A DNA stretch of 64,000 nucleotides from Xanthomonas sp. 3793 (GTDB lineage: Bacteria > Pseudomonadota > Gammaproteobacteria > Xanthomonadales > Xanthomonadaceae), in NCBI RefSeq assembly GCF_024806835.1, contig NZ_JANTYU010000004.1:62001-126000 (forward strand). Reading direction: 5' to 3'. The position numbers were made by a program, and so were the translations under genes. Of this stretch, positions 9,878 through 17,944 are shown piece by piece. Below the pieces are notes generated by a model. That model was not told where the DNA came from. It saw only the letters and a program-made list of their open reading frames with translations, and did not search any database. Every line of letters begins with the position of its first letter. Within the stretch, counting starts at the first letter, position 1.

Positions 9878-10185
9878 CCTGCGCCGTCCACCCCTAGACG
9901 TCCGAGATGTCGCGTCATAGTTGCTATAAGGATTTACGACAGCGCCGCGCCCAACTTGATGGGTGACGACAACGCCGCGAAGCCGGCCCCGACACGCGTA
10001 GGGAGAATCACTGACAGCACGCAGCGCCACGCACCGATCGGCGCACGTATGGCATTGAGGGAAAAGAGGATTTTTGGGCAACTCTACGTTGCAGTGCAAC
10101 ATGCACGTTAGCGGACACAACAACACGTAACGCGCCCAACGCACCACCACGACGTGGCAGAGACCGCTAGACGAATCGCGAATCC

Positions 10186-10470
10186 CTACTCGCCAATCCC
10201 GGCCTCATCCCCCTGCTGCGCAAACCACGCCGCCGAATGCACGTCTTCTGCGGCCACTTCCAGTGCCTGACGCAACACCGCCAACGGAATCTGCACCGGC
10301 ATTGCGCCGGCTTGCAGCGCCACCCACAGCGATTCGTCCTGCGGGTCCGCCAGCACCGTCAGCACGGCGTGCTCGCGCCCGTCGATGTTGGCCGACAGTT
10401 GCAACGACATGCCGCCATCGGGTTCGGGCGACCAGAGTCTGCTGAGCGGCGGGCGTGCTGGCTCGGTCAT
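10186..10470 (-). CDS. Small conserved-type protein of unknown function downstream of cysB
   Basis: 94-residue acidic cytoplasmic protein, not recognised. It begins MTEPARPPLSRLWSPEPDGG and contains a beta-rich half (MSLQLSANIDGREHAVLTVLA) and a helical half ending in DEAGIGE. It lies 10 bp after the cysB stop in the same orientation, so it is very probably co-transcribed and may belong to the sulfur regulon or simply share the promoter. Codon usage resembles its neighbours. It has no signal peptide, membrane segment or cysteine. Confidence 0.7.
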   Translation of the reverse strand: MTEPARPPLSRLWSPEPDGGMSLQLSANIDGREHAVLTVLADPQDESLWVALQAGAMPVQIPLAVLRQALEVAAEDVHSAAWFAQQGDEAGIGE

Positions 10471-10480
10471 CGCGTGGCGC

Positions 10481-11461
10481 TCAACTGGTGATGGTCTGGG
10501 TCAGCGATTCCCAGGTCGGCGGCAGCGGCCAGTTCGGCGCCTGGTTGCCATCCAGCACGCGTCGCAGGTCGCGCTTGTCGATCTGCGGCGCCAGCACATG
10601 CACCAGATCCAGCGCGTAATCGCGCAGCACGCGGTCGCGCGGCAGCACCGCCCAGGCGATGCATTCGGCAATCGGCACCGGCGCCGGCCAGGCGCGCAGG
10701 TCTTCGTCATTGGCGTTGACCGCCATTTCGGCCACCAGCCCCACGCCGAGCCCGGCGCGCACATAGGTCTTGATCAGGTCCGCATCCAGCGCGGTCAACG
10801 CAATGCTCGGCTCCAGCCCGACCTGCGCGAACGCCCGCTGCAGCGACGAGCCCGGCCGGGTGGACGATTCGTAGCTGATCAGCGGGTGCCCAGACAGCGC
10901 CTGCATGTCCGGCGCCACCCGCGTGTCCAGCGCATGCCCGCGCGGCACGATCACCAGTCGCCGCCAGCGATACAGCGGCACCGCGATGCCGGCACTGGGC
11001 TCGCCGCCGGCGGTGCTGACCACCGCGATATCGGCATCGCCCTGGCTGAGCAGGTCCAGCGCCGCGCTTTCGGCCGCCTGCTGCAGATGCACGCTCACCT
11101 GCGGGTAGGCGTGCTTGATCTGCGCCACCGCCGGCGGCAGCACGAAGCGCGCCTGGGTATGGGTGGTGGTCAGGGTCAACTGGCCCTGGCTTTCGCGGCG
11201 CTGATTGGCCGCGTAGGTGCGGATGTTGTTGGCTTCCGACAGCACCGCACGTGCGCGTTCGATGACCTCCACCCCGGCCGGCGTCACCGCGTCCAGGCTG
11301 CGGCCCTTGCGCACGAACAACAGGAAGCCCAGCTCGTCTTCCAGCTGCTTGAGCTGCTTGGACAGGCCGGGCTGGGTGGCGTGCACGCGCGCGGCCGCCA
11401 GCGTGATGTTCAGCTCGGCATCGGCGATGGCCACCAGGTAGCGAAGTTGGGTCAGCGTCAT
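10481..11461 (-). CDS. cysB: LysR-type transcriptional regulator CysB
   Basis: 326 residues, the usual CysB length. The winged helix-turn-helix is at the N-terminus (MTLTQLRYLVAIADAELNITLAAARVHATQPGLSKQ; quoted in part, residues about 1-60), and the substrate-binding domain follows, including the TTTHTQARFVLPP stretch typical of CysB/Cbl sensing of N-acetylserine. CysB activates sulfate assimilation genes. The gene is divergent from cysG-cysK, which fits local and autoregulatory control from the shared 163-bp spacer. The start is the ATG next to the spacer. Confidence 0.93.
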   Translation of the reverse strand: MTLTQLRYLVAIADAELNITLAAARVHATQPGLSKQLKQLEDELGFLLFVRKGRSLDAVTPAGVEVIERARAVLSEANNIRTYAANQRRESQGQLTLTTTHTQARFVLPPAVAQIKHAYPQVSVHLQQAAESAALDLLSQGDADIAVVSTAGGEPSAGIAVPLYRWRRLVIVPRGHALDTRVAPDMQALSGHPLISYESSTRPGSSLQRAFAQVGLEPSIALTALDADLIKTYVRAGLGVGLVAEMAVNANDEDLRAWPAPVPIAECIAWAVLPRDRVLRDYALDLVHVLAPQIDKRDLRRVLDGNQAPNWPLPPTWESLTQTITS

Positions 11462-11624
11462 GGGCTTATATCCAAAAAAGCGCGAGGCGCTACAAGGACA
11501 TCGACTGTAGAGGAGTTCGGCGGGCCAGCTTATAACCGAACGCTATTTTTAGGACGCATGAAGTCATTTCCGACAGCTATAAGCCGGCGTTACGGTCTGG
11601 CCCTCCCTTCGATGCTCCCGGTCC
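11462..11624. promoter_or_regulatory. Divergent cysB / cysGK promoter region with repeated gcttata half-sites
   Basis: An AT-rich 163-bp spacer between divergent genes. The heptamer gcttata occurs at 11464-11470 and 11528-11534, and its complement tataagc at 11578-11584. These are candidate half-sites for CysB, whose binding sites are poorly conserved. AT-rich blocks (tataaccgaacgctatttt) probably include the -10 elements. The operator assignment is inference. Confidence 0.5.
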
Positions 11625-12827
11625 GTGACCTCTGTGTTCCCGCTTCTTGCCGACCTGCGTGGCCGTGCCGTCCTGGTGGTCGGTGGCGGTGCCGATGCCG
11701 AACGCGCCACCGCCAACCTGCTGCAGGCCGGTGCGCTGCCGCTGGTCGGCGCCCCGCAACTGACCCCACAGTTGCAGCAGTGGGCGCAGGCTGGGCGGAT
11801 CCGGTGGCTGCCCGGCCACTTCGAGCCGGCCTGGCTGGCGCTGCCGGATTCCCCGGTCTGGCTCACCATCGCCGCCAGCGAGCAGCCGCACCCCAACGAT
11901 GCCCTGCGCGCCGCAGCAAGCCGCCACCGCCTGTTGACCCACAATGCGGCACCGACCGCATCTGCAACTGCCTCGGCACCCTCCCCCGCGCCGCAGACCG
12001 GTATCGCCCCGCTCTCTCCCGGCAGCGTGACCCTGGTCGGTGCCGGCCCAGGCGACCCCGGCCTGCTCACGCGCCACGCCATGCGCGCACTGCGGCAGGC
12101 CGAGGTGGTGCTGTACGACCGCCTGGTCAGCCCCCAGATCCTGCAACTGGCTCGTCGCGATGCGTTGTGCGTGGAAGTCGGCAAGGCTGCGCAAGGCCAT
12201 AGCACCCGCCAGGAACAGATCCATGCGCTGATGCTGGAACATGCCCGCGCCGGACGTCGGGTGGTGCGGCTCAAAGGTGGCGACCCGTTCGTGTTCGGCC
12301 GCGGCGGCGAAGAGCTGGAATTCCTGCGCGCGCATGGCATCGGCTTTCGGGTTGTCCCCGGCATCACCGCCGCCCTCGCCTGCGCCGCGTATGCCGGCAT
12401 CCCGCTCACCCATCGCGATCACGCGCAGTCGCTGCGCCTGATCACCGCGCACTGCAAGGATTCGCTGGACACGCTGGACTGGCAGGCGCTGGGCCAGGAG
12501 CGCCAGACCCTGGCGTTCTACATGGGCGTGGCGGGCCTGGACGGCATCCAGCAGCGCCTGCTGCAGGCCGGCCGCGCGCCGACCACGCCATTCGCACTGG
12601 TGGAAAACGGCTCGCGCCCGCAGCAACGGGTGATCACCGGCACGCTCGCCACCCTGGCCAGCACCGCGCGGCAGTTGCAGGTGCAGGCGCCCGCCTTGTT
12701 GATCCTGGGCGAAGTGACCGCACTGGCGCCAGCGCTGCACTGGTTTGGCGCCACGCCGGTGAGCGCGACGCTGCCACACTCACCCATCGCAACGCCCGAC
12801 ACGCCCACACTGGCCCACGCAGCCTGA
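11625..12827 (+). CDS. cysG: Siroheme synthase CysG, short form
   Basis: 400-residue bifunctional enzyme making sirohaem for CysI. The N-terminal NAD-binding precorrin-2 dehydrogenase domain ([16 protein letters not shown], residues about 17-32) ends near residue 107. The C-terminal uroporphyrinogen-III methyltransferase domain begins near 131 ([12 protein letters not shown]) with [16 protein letters not shown] and [11 protein letters not shown]. coli CysG has about 457 residues; here the dimerisation segment between the domains is replaced by an Ala/Pro-rich linker of about 25 residues. The GTG start follows a weak ribosome-binding site. Followed 15 bp later by cysK. Confidence 0.93.
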   Translation: MTSVFPLLADLRGRAVLVVGGGADAERATANLLQAGALPLVGAPQLTPQLQQWAQAGRIRWLPGHFEPAWLALPDSPVWLTIAASEQPHPNDALRAAASRHRLLTHNAAPTASATASAPSPAPQTGIAPLSPGSVTLVGAGPGDPGLLTRHAMRALRQAEVVLYDRLVSPQILQLARRDALCVEVGKAAQGHSTRQEQIHALMLEHARAGRRVVRLKGGDPFVFGRGGEELEFLRAHGIGFRVVPGITAALACAAYAGIPLTHRDHAQSLRLITAHCKDSLDTLDWQALGQERQTLAFYMGVAGLDGIQQRLLQAGRAPTTPFALVENGSRPQQRVITGTLATLASTARQLQVQAPALLILGEVTALAPALHWFGATPVSATLPHSPIATPDTPTLAHAA

Positions 12828-12842
12828 TCCGACGGAGACCCC

Positions 12843-13802
12843 ATGGCCCTGTACGACAACATCCTCGACACCATCGGCCGCACCCCGGTGGTCAAACTCC
12901 ACCGCCTCGCCCCGGGCAACGTGTCCCTGTACGTCAAGGTGGAATCGTTCAACCCCGGCGGCTCGGTCAAGGACCGCCTGGCATTGGCGATCATCCTGGA
13001 CGCCGAGCAGCGCGGCCTGCTCAAGCCCGGCGACACCATTGTCGAAGCCACCTCCGGCAACACCGGCGTGGCGCTGGCCATGGTCGCCGCCGCACGCGGC
13101 TACAAGTTCGTCGCCACCATGGTGGAAACCTTCTCCATCGAGCGCCGCAAGCTGATGCGCGCTTACGGTGCCAAGGTCATCCTGACCCCAGCCGCCGAGC
13201 GCGGCAGCGGCATGGTGCGCAAGGCCAAGGAACTGGCCGAGCAACATGGCTGGTTCCTGGCCAGCCAGTTCGCCAACCCGGCCAACCCGGCCTACCACCG
13301 CAACACCACCGCCGCCGAAATCCTGCGCGACTTCGCCGGCCACCGGCTGGACCATTTCGTCACCGGCTGGGGCACCGGCGGCACGCTCACCGGCGTGGGC
13401 GAAGTGCTGCGCGTGGCGCGCCCGGAAGTGCGCATCACCGCCAGCGAACCGGCCGGTGCGGCGTTACTGCAGGGCCAGGACTGGAAACCGCACAAGATCC
13501 AGGGCTGGACCCCGGACTTCGTGCCCGACGTGCTCAATCGCGAGGTCGCGCACGAAGTGCTGAGCGTGGAAGACACCGACGCGATCACCATCGCACGCCG
13601 GCTGGCCGCCGAGGAAGGCATCTTCACCGGCATCTCCGGCGGCGCCACTGTCGCCACTGCGTTACGCGTGGCCGAATCCGCCGCTCCAGGCGCGGTGATC
13701 CTGGCGATGCTGCCCGACACCGGCGAGCGCTACTTCTCCACCCCGCTGTTTGCCGACATCAACGAAGGCTCGGACGACGACTGGCTGGCTGGCCTGCCCT
13801 GA
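12843..13802 (+). CDS. cysK: Cysteine synthase (O-acetylserine sulfhydrylase)
   Basis: 319-residue PLP enzyme joining sulfide from CysIJ to O-acetylserine to give cysteine. The PLP lysine is K43 in GGSVKDR, the asparagine loop is TSGNTG at 70-75, and the phosphate-binding loop GTGGTLTG follows. Length and motifs fit CysK/CysM; I use cysK from the context, but CysM (which can use thiosulfate) cannot be excluded without a tree. GGAGA precedes the ATG. Co-directional with cysG and ended by a strong terminator. Confidence 0.92.
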   Translation: MALYDNILDTIGRTPVVKLHRLAPGNVSLYVKVESFNPGGSVKDRLALAIILDAEQRGLLKPGDTIVEATSGNTGVALAMVAAARGYKFVATMVETFSIERRKLMRAYGAKVILTPAAERGSGMVRKAKELAEQHGWFLASQFANPANPAYHRNTTAAEILRDFAGHRLDHFVTGWGTGGTLTGVGEVLRVARPEVRITASEPAGAALLQGQDWKPHKIQGWTPDFVPDVLNREVAHEVLSVEDTDAITIARRLAAEEGIFTGISGGATVATALRVAESAAPGAVILAMLPDTGERYFSTPLFADINEGSDDDWLAGLP

Positions 13803-13825
13803 TCGGCTGGTTGGTGGCATTGGAA

Positions 13826-13852
13826 GGCCGCGCATCTGGCGCGGCCTTTTTT
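13826..13852 (+). terminator. Intrinsic terminator of cysGK
   Basis: ggccgcgc, loop atctg, gcgcggcc, then six Ts, 24 bp after the cysK stop. Confidence 0.93.
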
Positions 13853-14528
13853 ATCCGCGACCAGCCACCCGGCAAGCGCATTCGTTCGGCAGGCCCAAGC
13901 ATGGTCCTGCGCGCCTTGTCGCCGCGGCCACTTCGCATCGCCCGGCTGCGGTTACGCACACAGCAGTGCCGCGCAGTGCGGACCACATGCCGGGCTTCCC
14001 AGCTGCCGAACGCAATCGGCCTTGCGCCGCCGTGACGAACCCGGGTTGAGAGGTAACGTCAGCAGACGAACCGGGCACAACACGTCAGCCAGCTGCAGCA
14101 GTGCCTGCGCAGCGTCATCAGCGCCAGGCACCGCACCGCATCCTTGCCGCACATCGGGCGCTGCCCCCAGGCCCTGATGGCGGGTCTGCAATCGAAACGC
14201 GCCGCGCCAGCCAATCGATACCGGCACGATGGCTCCAAGTGCGACGGCAATGCCGCGCGTACCCGCCCTTGCACGGCGATGGAGCAATGACGAGGTGGGT
14301 GTGGCGGTGACCGGCAAACGTGGATGTCCGGCCGTGCTGGGCACGGTATTGCTTCAGACCAGCGCACGCCAACCCCGGAACGCGCTCGCAACGCGCCGCA
14401 CCGGACTCGATGTTCCTGCCTCCAGTCCCGCTGCCATACCTCGCTCCCGGCCACACATTGCGTTGCGGTGATGCATTCCCCTACGTGTCAAGGAAACGTT
14501 AGGATGTCCGCCGTTCTGCAGGGAGAGT
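13853..14528. other. 676-bp interval without a convincing gene
   Basis: Short open frames exist on both strands (for example minus 13952-14344), but none has a recognisable family, ribosome-binding site or neighbour-like codon pattern. The last 60 bp before 14529 presumably hold the methyltransferase promoter. I see no repeat or insertion sequence. Confidence 0.6.
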
Positions 14529-15038
14529 GTGGTGAGCAAGCAATCGTACGGACACGGCGGCACGCGCAACGCACGCGCGCCGTGGCTGGTGATGATCACC
14601 TCGCCCGTGCACTTCGCTGTGACGCTGGCCCTGGGTGCCTGGCTGCAGCGGCGGTTCGACCTGCCGTTGCCGCCGCCGGAGCTGTTGGCCTGGATCGAAC
14701 TGCTCGGCGGCATCGTTGCCTGCCTGGGACTTGCGCTTGCGGTGAACTGCTTTGTGCTGTTTGCGCGCCGTCGCACCACCATCCTGCCGAGCGGCCAGCC
14801 CTCGCGGCTGGTGCTCACCGGGCCATACCGCTTCACCCGTAACCCGATGTATCTGGCCCTGATCCTCAGCTATCTGGGCCTGACCGTGCAGATGGGATAT
14901 CTGTGGGGCGTGCTGTTGTTGCCGCTACCGTGGCTGGGGCTGCAGTTCTACCTGATCCCGTTCGAAGAAGGCCGCTTGCACGCCGAATTCGGCCGTGCCT
15001 ACAGCGAGTACCGCACGCGCGTGCGCCGCTGGCTCTGA
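14529..15038 (+). CDS. Integral-membrane methyltransferase, isoprenylcysteine carboxyl methyltransferase (ICMT/PEMT)-like
   Basis: 169-residue protein with about four hydrophobic segments and the ICMT/PEMT-type C-terminal signature GPYRFTRNPMYL followed by FEEGRLHAEFGRAYSEYRTRVRRWL (partly quoted). This family binds SAM at the C-terminal half and methylates a membrane-embedded substrate; the bacterial substrate is unknown. There are two adjacent GTG starts (14529 and 14532) behind GGGAGAG. It stands alone, with no operon partner. Confidence 0.8.
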   Translation: MVSKQSYGHGGTRNARAPWLVMITSPVHFAVTLALGAWLQRRFDLPLPPPELLAWIELLGGIVACLGLALAVNCFVLFARRRTTILPSGQPSRLVLTGPYRFTRNPMYLALILSYLGLTVQMGYLWGVLLLPLPWLGLQFYLIPFEEGRLHAEFGRAYSEYRTRVRRWL

Positions 15039-15304
15039 GGCGCACGCACCGGACGCGCCGGGTCGCGATGCGATGCCGACCTGACCGTCATGGGCGCCGG
15101 CAACACCCTTGCGCCGGCGATAAATTATTCCAATCGCTGGCGCGCCTGTTTCGCCGGAAAGCCGCGCTGTCGGTCGATCCTTGCTGCGCCTTCAGCGCCG
15201 TTCGCGGCTGTCGCAGCGGGTGAGATGAATGGCCCCTAGCGTGGGGCTCCGCGACGCCTGACCCCATCACGCGTTCATCATTCAAATCCCATAACTATCG
15301 CGCC

Positions 15305-15844
15305 ATGAGAATCGAAGTCTGGCAAGGCGACATCACCGAACTGGACGTTGACGTCATCGTCAACGCCGCAAACGAATCACTGCTGGGCGGTGGTGGCGTC
15401 GATGGCGCCATCCACCGTGCCGCCGGCCCGCGCCTGCTGCAAGCGTGCGAGGCGTTGCCGCAGGTGCGCCCGGGCGTGCGCTGCCCCACCGGCGAAATCC
15501 GCATCACCGACGGGTTCGACCTGAAGGCGCGGCATGTATTTCATACCGTCGGGCCGGTATGGCGCGACGGCAAGCACAACGAGCCTGAGCAGCTGGCCAA
15601 CTGCTATTGGCAGTCGCTCAAGCTTGCCGAGCAGATGATGCTGCATTCGATCGCGTTCCCGGCCATCAGCTGCGGCATCTACGGCTATCCGCTGTACCAG
15701 GCTGCACGGATTGCGGTCACTGAAACGCGCGACTGGCAGCGCTCGCACAAGGTGCCCAAGCACATCGTGCTGGTGGCCTATAACGAGGCGACCTACAAGG
15801 CATATCAGCAGGCACTGGCAACGCAGGACACCGCCGCTGCCTGA
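15305..15844 (+). CDS. Macrodomain protein, O-acetyl-ADP-ribose deacetylase type
   Basis: 179-residue single macrodomain. The ADP-ribose-binding signature [22 protein letters not shown] (residues about 22-43, partly quoted) contains the catalytic Asn/Asp pair, and SCGIYGYP supplies the phosphate-binding loop. This is the YmdB/MacroD class that hydrolyses O-acetyl-ADP-ribose or removes mono-ADP-ribose from proteins or nucleic acids. Length equals E. coli YmdB. It has its own terminator and no toxin partner alongside, so a DarTG-like role is unlikely. Confidence 0.92.
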   Translation: MRIEVWQGDITELDVDVIVNAANESLLGGGGVDGAIHRAAGPRLLQACEALPQVRPGVRCPTGEIRITDGFDLKARHVFHTVGPVWRDGKHNEPEQLANCYWQSLKLAEQMMLHSIAFPAISCGIYGYPLYQAARIAVTETRDWQRSHKVPKHIVLVAYNEATYKAYQQALATQDTAAA

Positions 15845-15869
15845 TCGCCCTGTCCTGCAGCTTGCACTG

Positions 15870-15899
15870 ACGAGCGCCGCAAGGCGCTCGTTGCGTTTT
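15870..15899 (+). terminator. Terminator of the macrodomain gene
   Basis: acgagcgcc, loop gcaa, ggcgctcgt, then tgcgtttt. The T-tract is short and interrupted. Confidence 0.75.
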
Positions 15900-16180
15900 G
15901 GCAACTCGCGTTGCATCGTCCCTCGACCCAGACAATCGATGTGCAGCGAACGCTGTGCAGCTAACTCGATGCATGGCATGCATTGCCCTATCGCACCGGG
16001 AGCGCAAACAAACCATCGTAGGTGGGCATCGCAGGCCGGCAGACGGGCGCAGCAGACACCGTATCCGCATCGTGCATGCCAACCCGGGAGCGGCGGCCCC
16101 CGCCCACGTCCGCGCAGTTATCTCAATGCGCTGCTCCGGGCCGACCCACAGCTCAGTCGATCCGCGCGTGGACATGCAAT
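15900..16180. other. Gene-less interval between two terminators
   Basis: The convergent macrodomain gene and fbaB each end in their own hairpin. Between them I see no gene, repeat or regulatory motif. Confidence 0.6.
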
Positions 16181-16182
16181 AA

Positions 16183-16208
16183 AAAACGCCGGCATCGCTG
16201 CCGGCGTT
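16183..16208 (-). terminator. Terminator of fbaB
   Basis: Plus-strand aaaa, aacgccggc, loop atcgct, gccggcgtt. Read leftward it is a 9-bp stem followed by U6. Confidence 0.92.
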
Positions 16209-16250
16209 CTGGTTTACGGACGACGCGGCCCTGCAGCCGCGATCAACCGA

Positions 16251-17255
16251 TCAGCCCTTCCACTTGCCCAGCGCGGCCAGGCCATTTTCCTTGGCGCGCT
16301 CATAGATGATCTGCTGCGCCTTGGCGAAGTTGCCGGTCATGTCCTTGGCCCACAGCTTCAGCGCAGCCTGCTGCATCGCGCGGCCGTAGGAGAAGCTCAG
16401 CGGCCACGGCAGGTTGCCAAGCTGGTGCATTTCGTTGAGGTGGGCGGTGGACTGCTCGTCGGTCTGGCCGCCGGACAGGAACACGATACCCGGCAGGATC
16501 GCCGGCACGGTCGACTTCAGGCACATCACGGTGGACTCGGCCACTTCCTCCACGCTGGCCTGCTCTTCGCAGCCCTTGCCGGAGATGACCATCGAAGCCT
16601 TCAGGATGGTGCCTTCGAGCACGACGTTCTGCTCATACAGCGCGCCGAACAGCGAACGCAGCGTGGCTTCGGTGACCTCGTAGCAGGTCTCGATGTCGTG
16701 GTTGCCGTCCATGATCACTTCCGGCTCGACCATCGGCACCAGGCCCTGCTCCTGGCACAGCGCCGCATAACGCGCCAGCGCATGCGAGTTGGCCTCGATG
16801 CAGGTGCCGGACGGGATGTCTTCGCCGATATTGATGACCGCACGCCACTTGGCGAAACGCGCGCCCAGCGTGTAGTACTCCTCCAGACGCGCGCGCAGGC
16901 CGTCCAGACCTTCGGTGACCAGTTCGCCCGGCATGCCGGCCAGCGGCTGCGCGCCCTTGTCGACCTTGATGCCCGGGATGATGCCGTGCTCGGCCATGTA
17001 CTTGGCGAACGGCACGCCGTCCTTGGTCTTCTGACGGATGGTCTCGTCGAACAGGATGGCGCCGGAGATGTAATCGCTCAGCTTGGGCGTGGTCAGCAGC
17101 AGTTCGCGGTAGGCGCGACGGTTTTCTTCGATATTCTCGATGCCGACGCTGGCAAAACGCTTGGCGATCGTGCTGGTCGATTCGTCGATGGCGATGATGC
17201 CCTTGCCCGGGGCGACCATGGCCTGGGCGGTTTCGGCAAGCTGTTCGATGCTCAT
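16251..17255 (-). CDS. fbaB: Fructose-bisphosphate aldolase, class I
   Basis: 334-residue Schiff-base aldolase of the eukaryote-like class I family (no metal), cleaving fructose-1,6-bisphosphate. Supporting motifs are GKGIIAIDESTSTIAKRF near the N-terminus, ISGAILFDETI, the lysine-bearing LEGTILKASMV and LSGGQTDEQST. The start is MSIEQLAETAQ; 19 further in-frame codons upstream look non-coding. It lies near pyk and pgk, all on the minus strand, each with its own terminator. The symbol follows common Xanthomonas usage for class I aldolase. Confidence 0.93.
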   Translation of the reverse strand: MSIEQLAETAQAMVAPGKGIIAIDESTSTIAKRFASVGIENIEENRRAYRELLLTTPKLSDYISGAILFDETIRQKTKDGVPFAKYMAEHGIIPGIKVDKGAQPLAGMPGELVTEGLDGLRARLEEYYTLGARFAKWRAVINIGEDIPSGTCIEANSHALARYAALCQEQGLVPMVEPEVIMDGNHDIETCYEVTEATLRSLFGALYEQNVVLEGTILKASMVISGKGCEEQASVEEVAESTVMCLKSTVPAILPGIVFLSGGQTDEQSTAHLNEMHQLGNLPWPLSFSYGRAMQQAALKLWAKDMTGNFAKAQQIIYERAKENGLAALGKWKG

Positions 17256-17867
17256 GTAGTTCCTGTGGCAGCTGCGGGGGAGAACGAAAGTATAGCGACG
17301 AAAGTCGTACACATTCCTTCACGGAATGCCTGCAACCGATTACACCTTGCCTGCGTGACAGGATGTGTGGCGCGACGCGCATCGCGGGATTCGGGATTCG
17401 GGATTCGGGATTCGGGATTCGGGATTCGGGATTCGGGATTCGGGATTCGGGATTCGGGATTCGTCAAAGCTGAGCATGACGTGCAGCTTGTTGCTTGCGG
17501 TGCTGATGCATTACGCCAATGAGGTTGAACATGCGCCACGCATGCGTTGGCTGGCGTTTGCGGGTGTTGGTCTGTTGCATGGAGCTGCCTGCGGCATGCG
17601 CTACCAACGTGACGCCGAGCACCTCCTTCGTCGTCACCGATCCGGTCACACCGCGCGTCGTTCGCCATCCCTTCGTTCCGTCGACGGGCCTGAAAAAGGA
17701 ATCGCCGTCGTGGGCAGGTTTCGCCTTGCGACACACATGGCGCGTCCTACCAGCCGCCAGGCAGCGCGGCGGCGATGTTGCGCGGACCGGGCATTCGCAG
17801 GAGACCGCCGTTAGCACCAATCAGACCAGGGCCGAGCGCTTGCCCGCGCCCGGCATCTCCACACAGC
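17256..17867. other. 612-bp interval upstream of fbaB with heptamer array
   Basis: No protein gene is supported. The fbaB promoter should lie just right of 17255. It contains the 11-copy gggattc array (17386-17462). Open frames on both strands here (for example minus 17464-17820) lack family, ribosome-binding site or coding bias. Confidence 0.65.
17386..17462. repeat. Eleven perfect tandem copies of gggattc
   Basis: 77 bp made of 11 uninterrupted 7-bp units, preceded by gc and followed by gtcaaag. It lies about 130 bp upstream of the fbaB start. A perfect array suggests recent expansion and likely variability in copy number between isolates. Shorter degenerate versions occur at 1133-1161, 21508-21537 and 59326-59347. 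Confidence 0.95.
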
Positions 17868-17893
17868 AAAACGGCGGCCCTGGGGCCGCCGTT
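17866..17893 (-). terminator. Terminator of pyk
   Basis: Plus-strand aacggcggcc, loop ctgg, ggccgccgtt. Read leftward it is a 10-bp stem followed by a short U-run (ttttg). Confidence 0.82.
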
Positions 17894-17944
17894 GCATGTG
17901 ACGTCTTCCGGCTCAGGTCATGCGCCGGATACCGTCGACAGGGA

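Larger units (their letters stand above)
9690..9935 (-). ncRNA. Candidate small RNA or long structured 3' UTR, minus strand
   Basis: Read on the minus strand, the interval has a TATA-like stretch (ccttatagcaactatgac, about 9914-9931), an 11-bp stem with one mismatch at 9849-9877 and a GC-rich terminator hairpin followed by eight Us at 9694-9727. The nearest upstream minus-strand gene ends at 10186, some 450 bp away. The RNA could be independently transcribed, or be the 3' end of the cysB-unknown gene transcript. I do not recognise it as 6S RNA, SRP RNA or a known riboswitch. Confidence 0.35.
9533..10185. other. 653-bp gene-poor interval
   Basis: No credible protein gene. It holds a near-perfect 11-bp inverted repeat (9849-9877) and a strong minus-strand intrinsic terminator (9694-9727); the part between about 9690 and 9935 is listed as a candidate small RNA. 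A minus-strand open frame at 9845-10150 has no recognisable family or ribosome-binding site. Confidence 0.7.

Noticed and set aside
9845-10150. 101-residue minus-strand open frame
   Set aside because: No ribosome-binding site, no family, and it runs through the stem of the candidate small RNA.
14059-14454. Degenerate gene remnant between cysK and the methyltransferase
   Set aside because: Overlapping open frames on both strands show no recognisable protein family.
15090-15122. Terminator after the membrane methyltransferase gene
   Set aside because: A 7-bp cgccggc/gccggcg stem with an 11-nt loop is present, but it is followed by ataaattatt and has no U-tract.
17386-17462. Heptamer array as a CRISPR
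   Set aside because: Units are 7 bp without spacers, so this is a simple tandem repeat.
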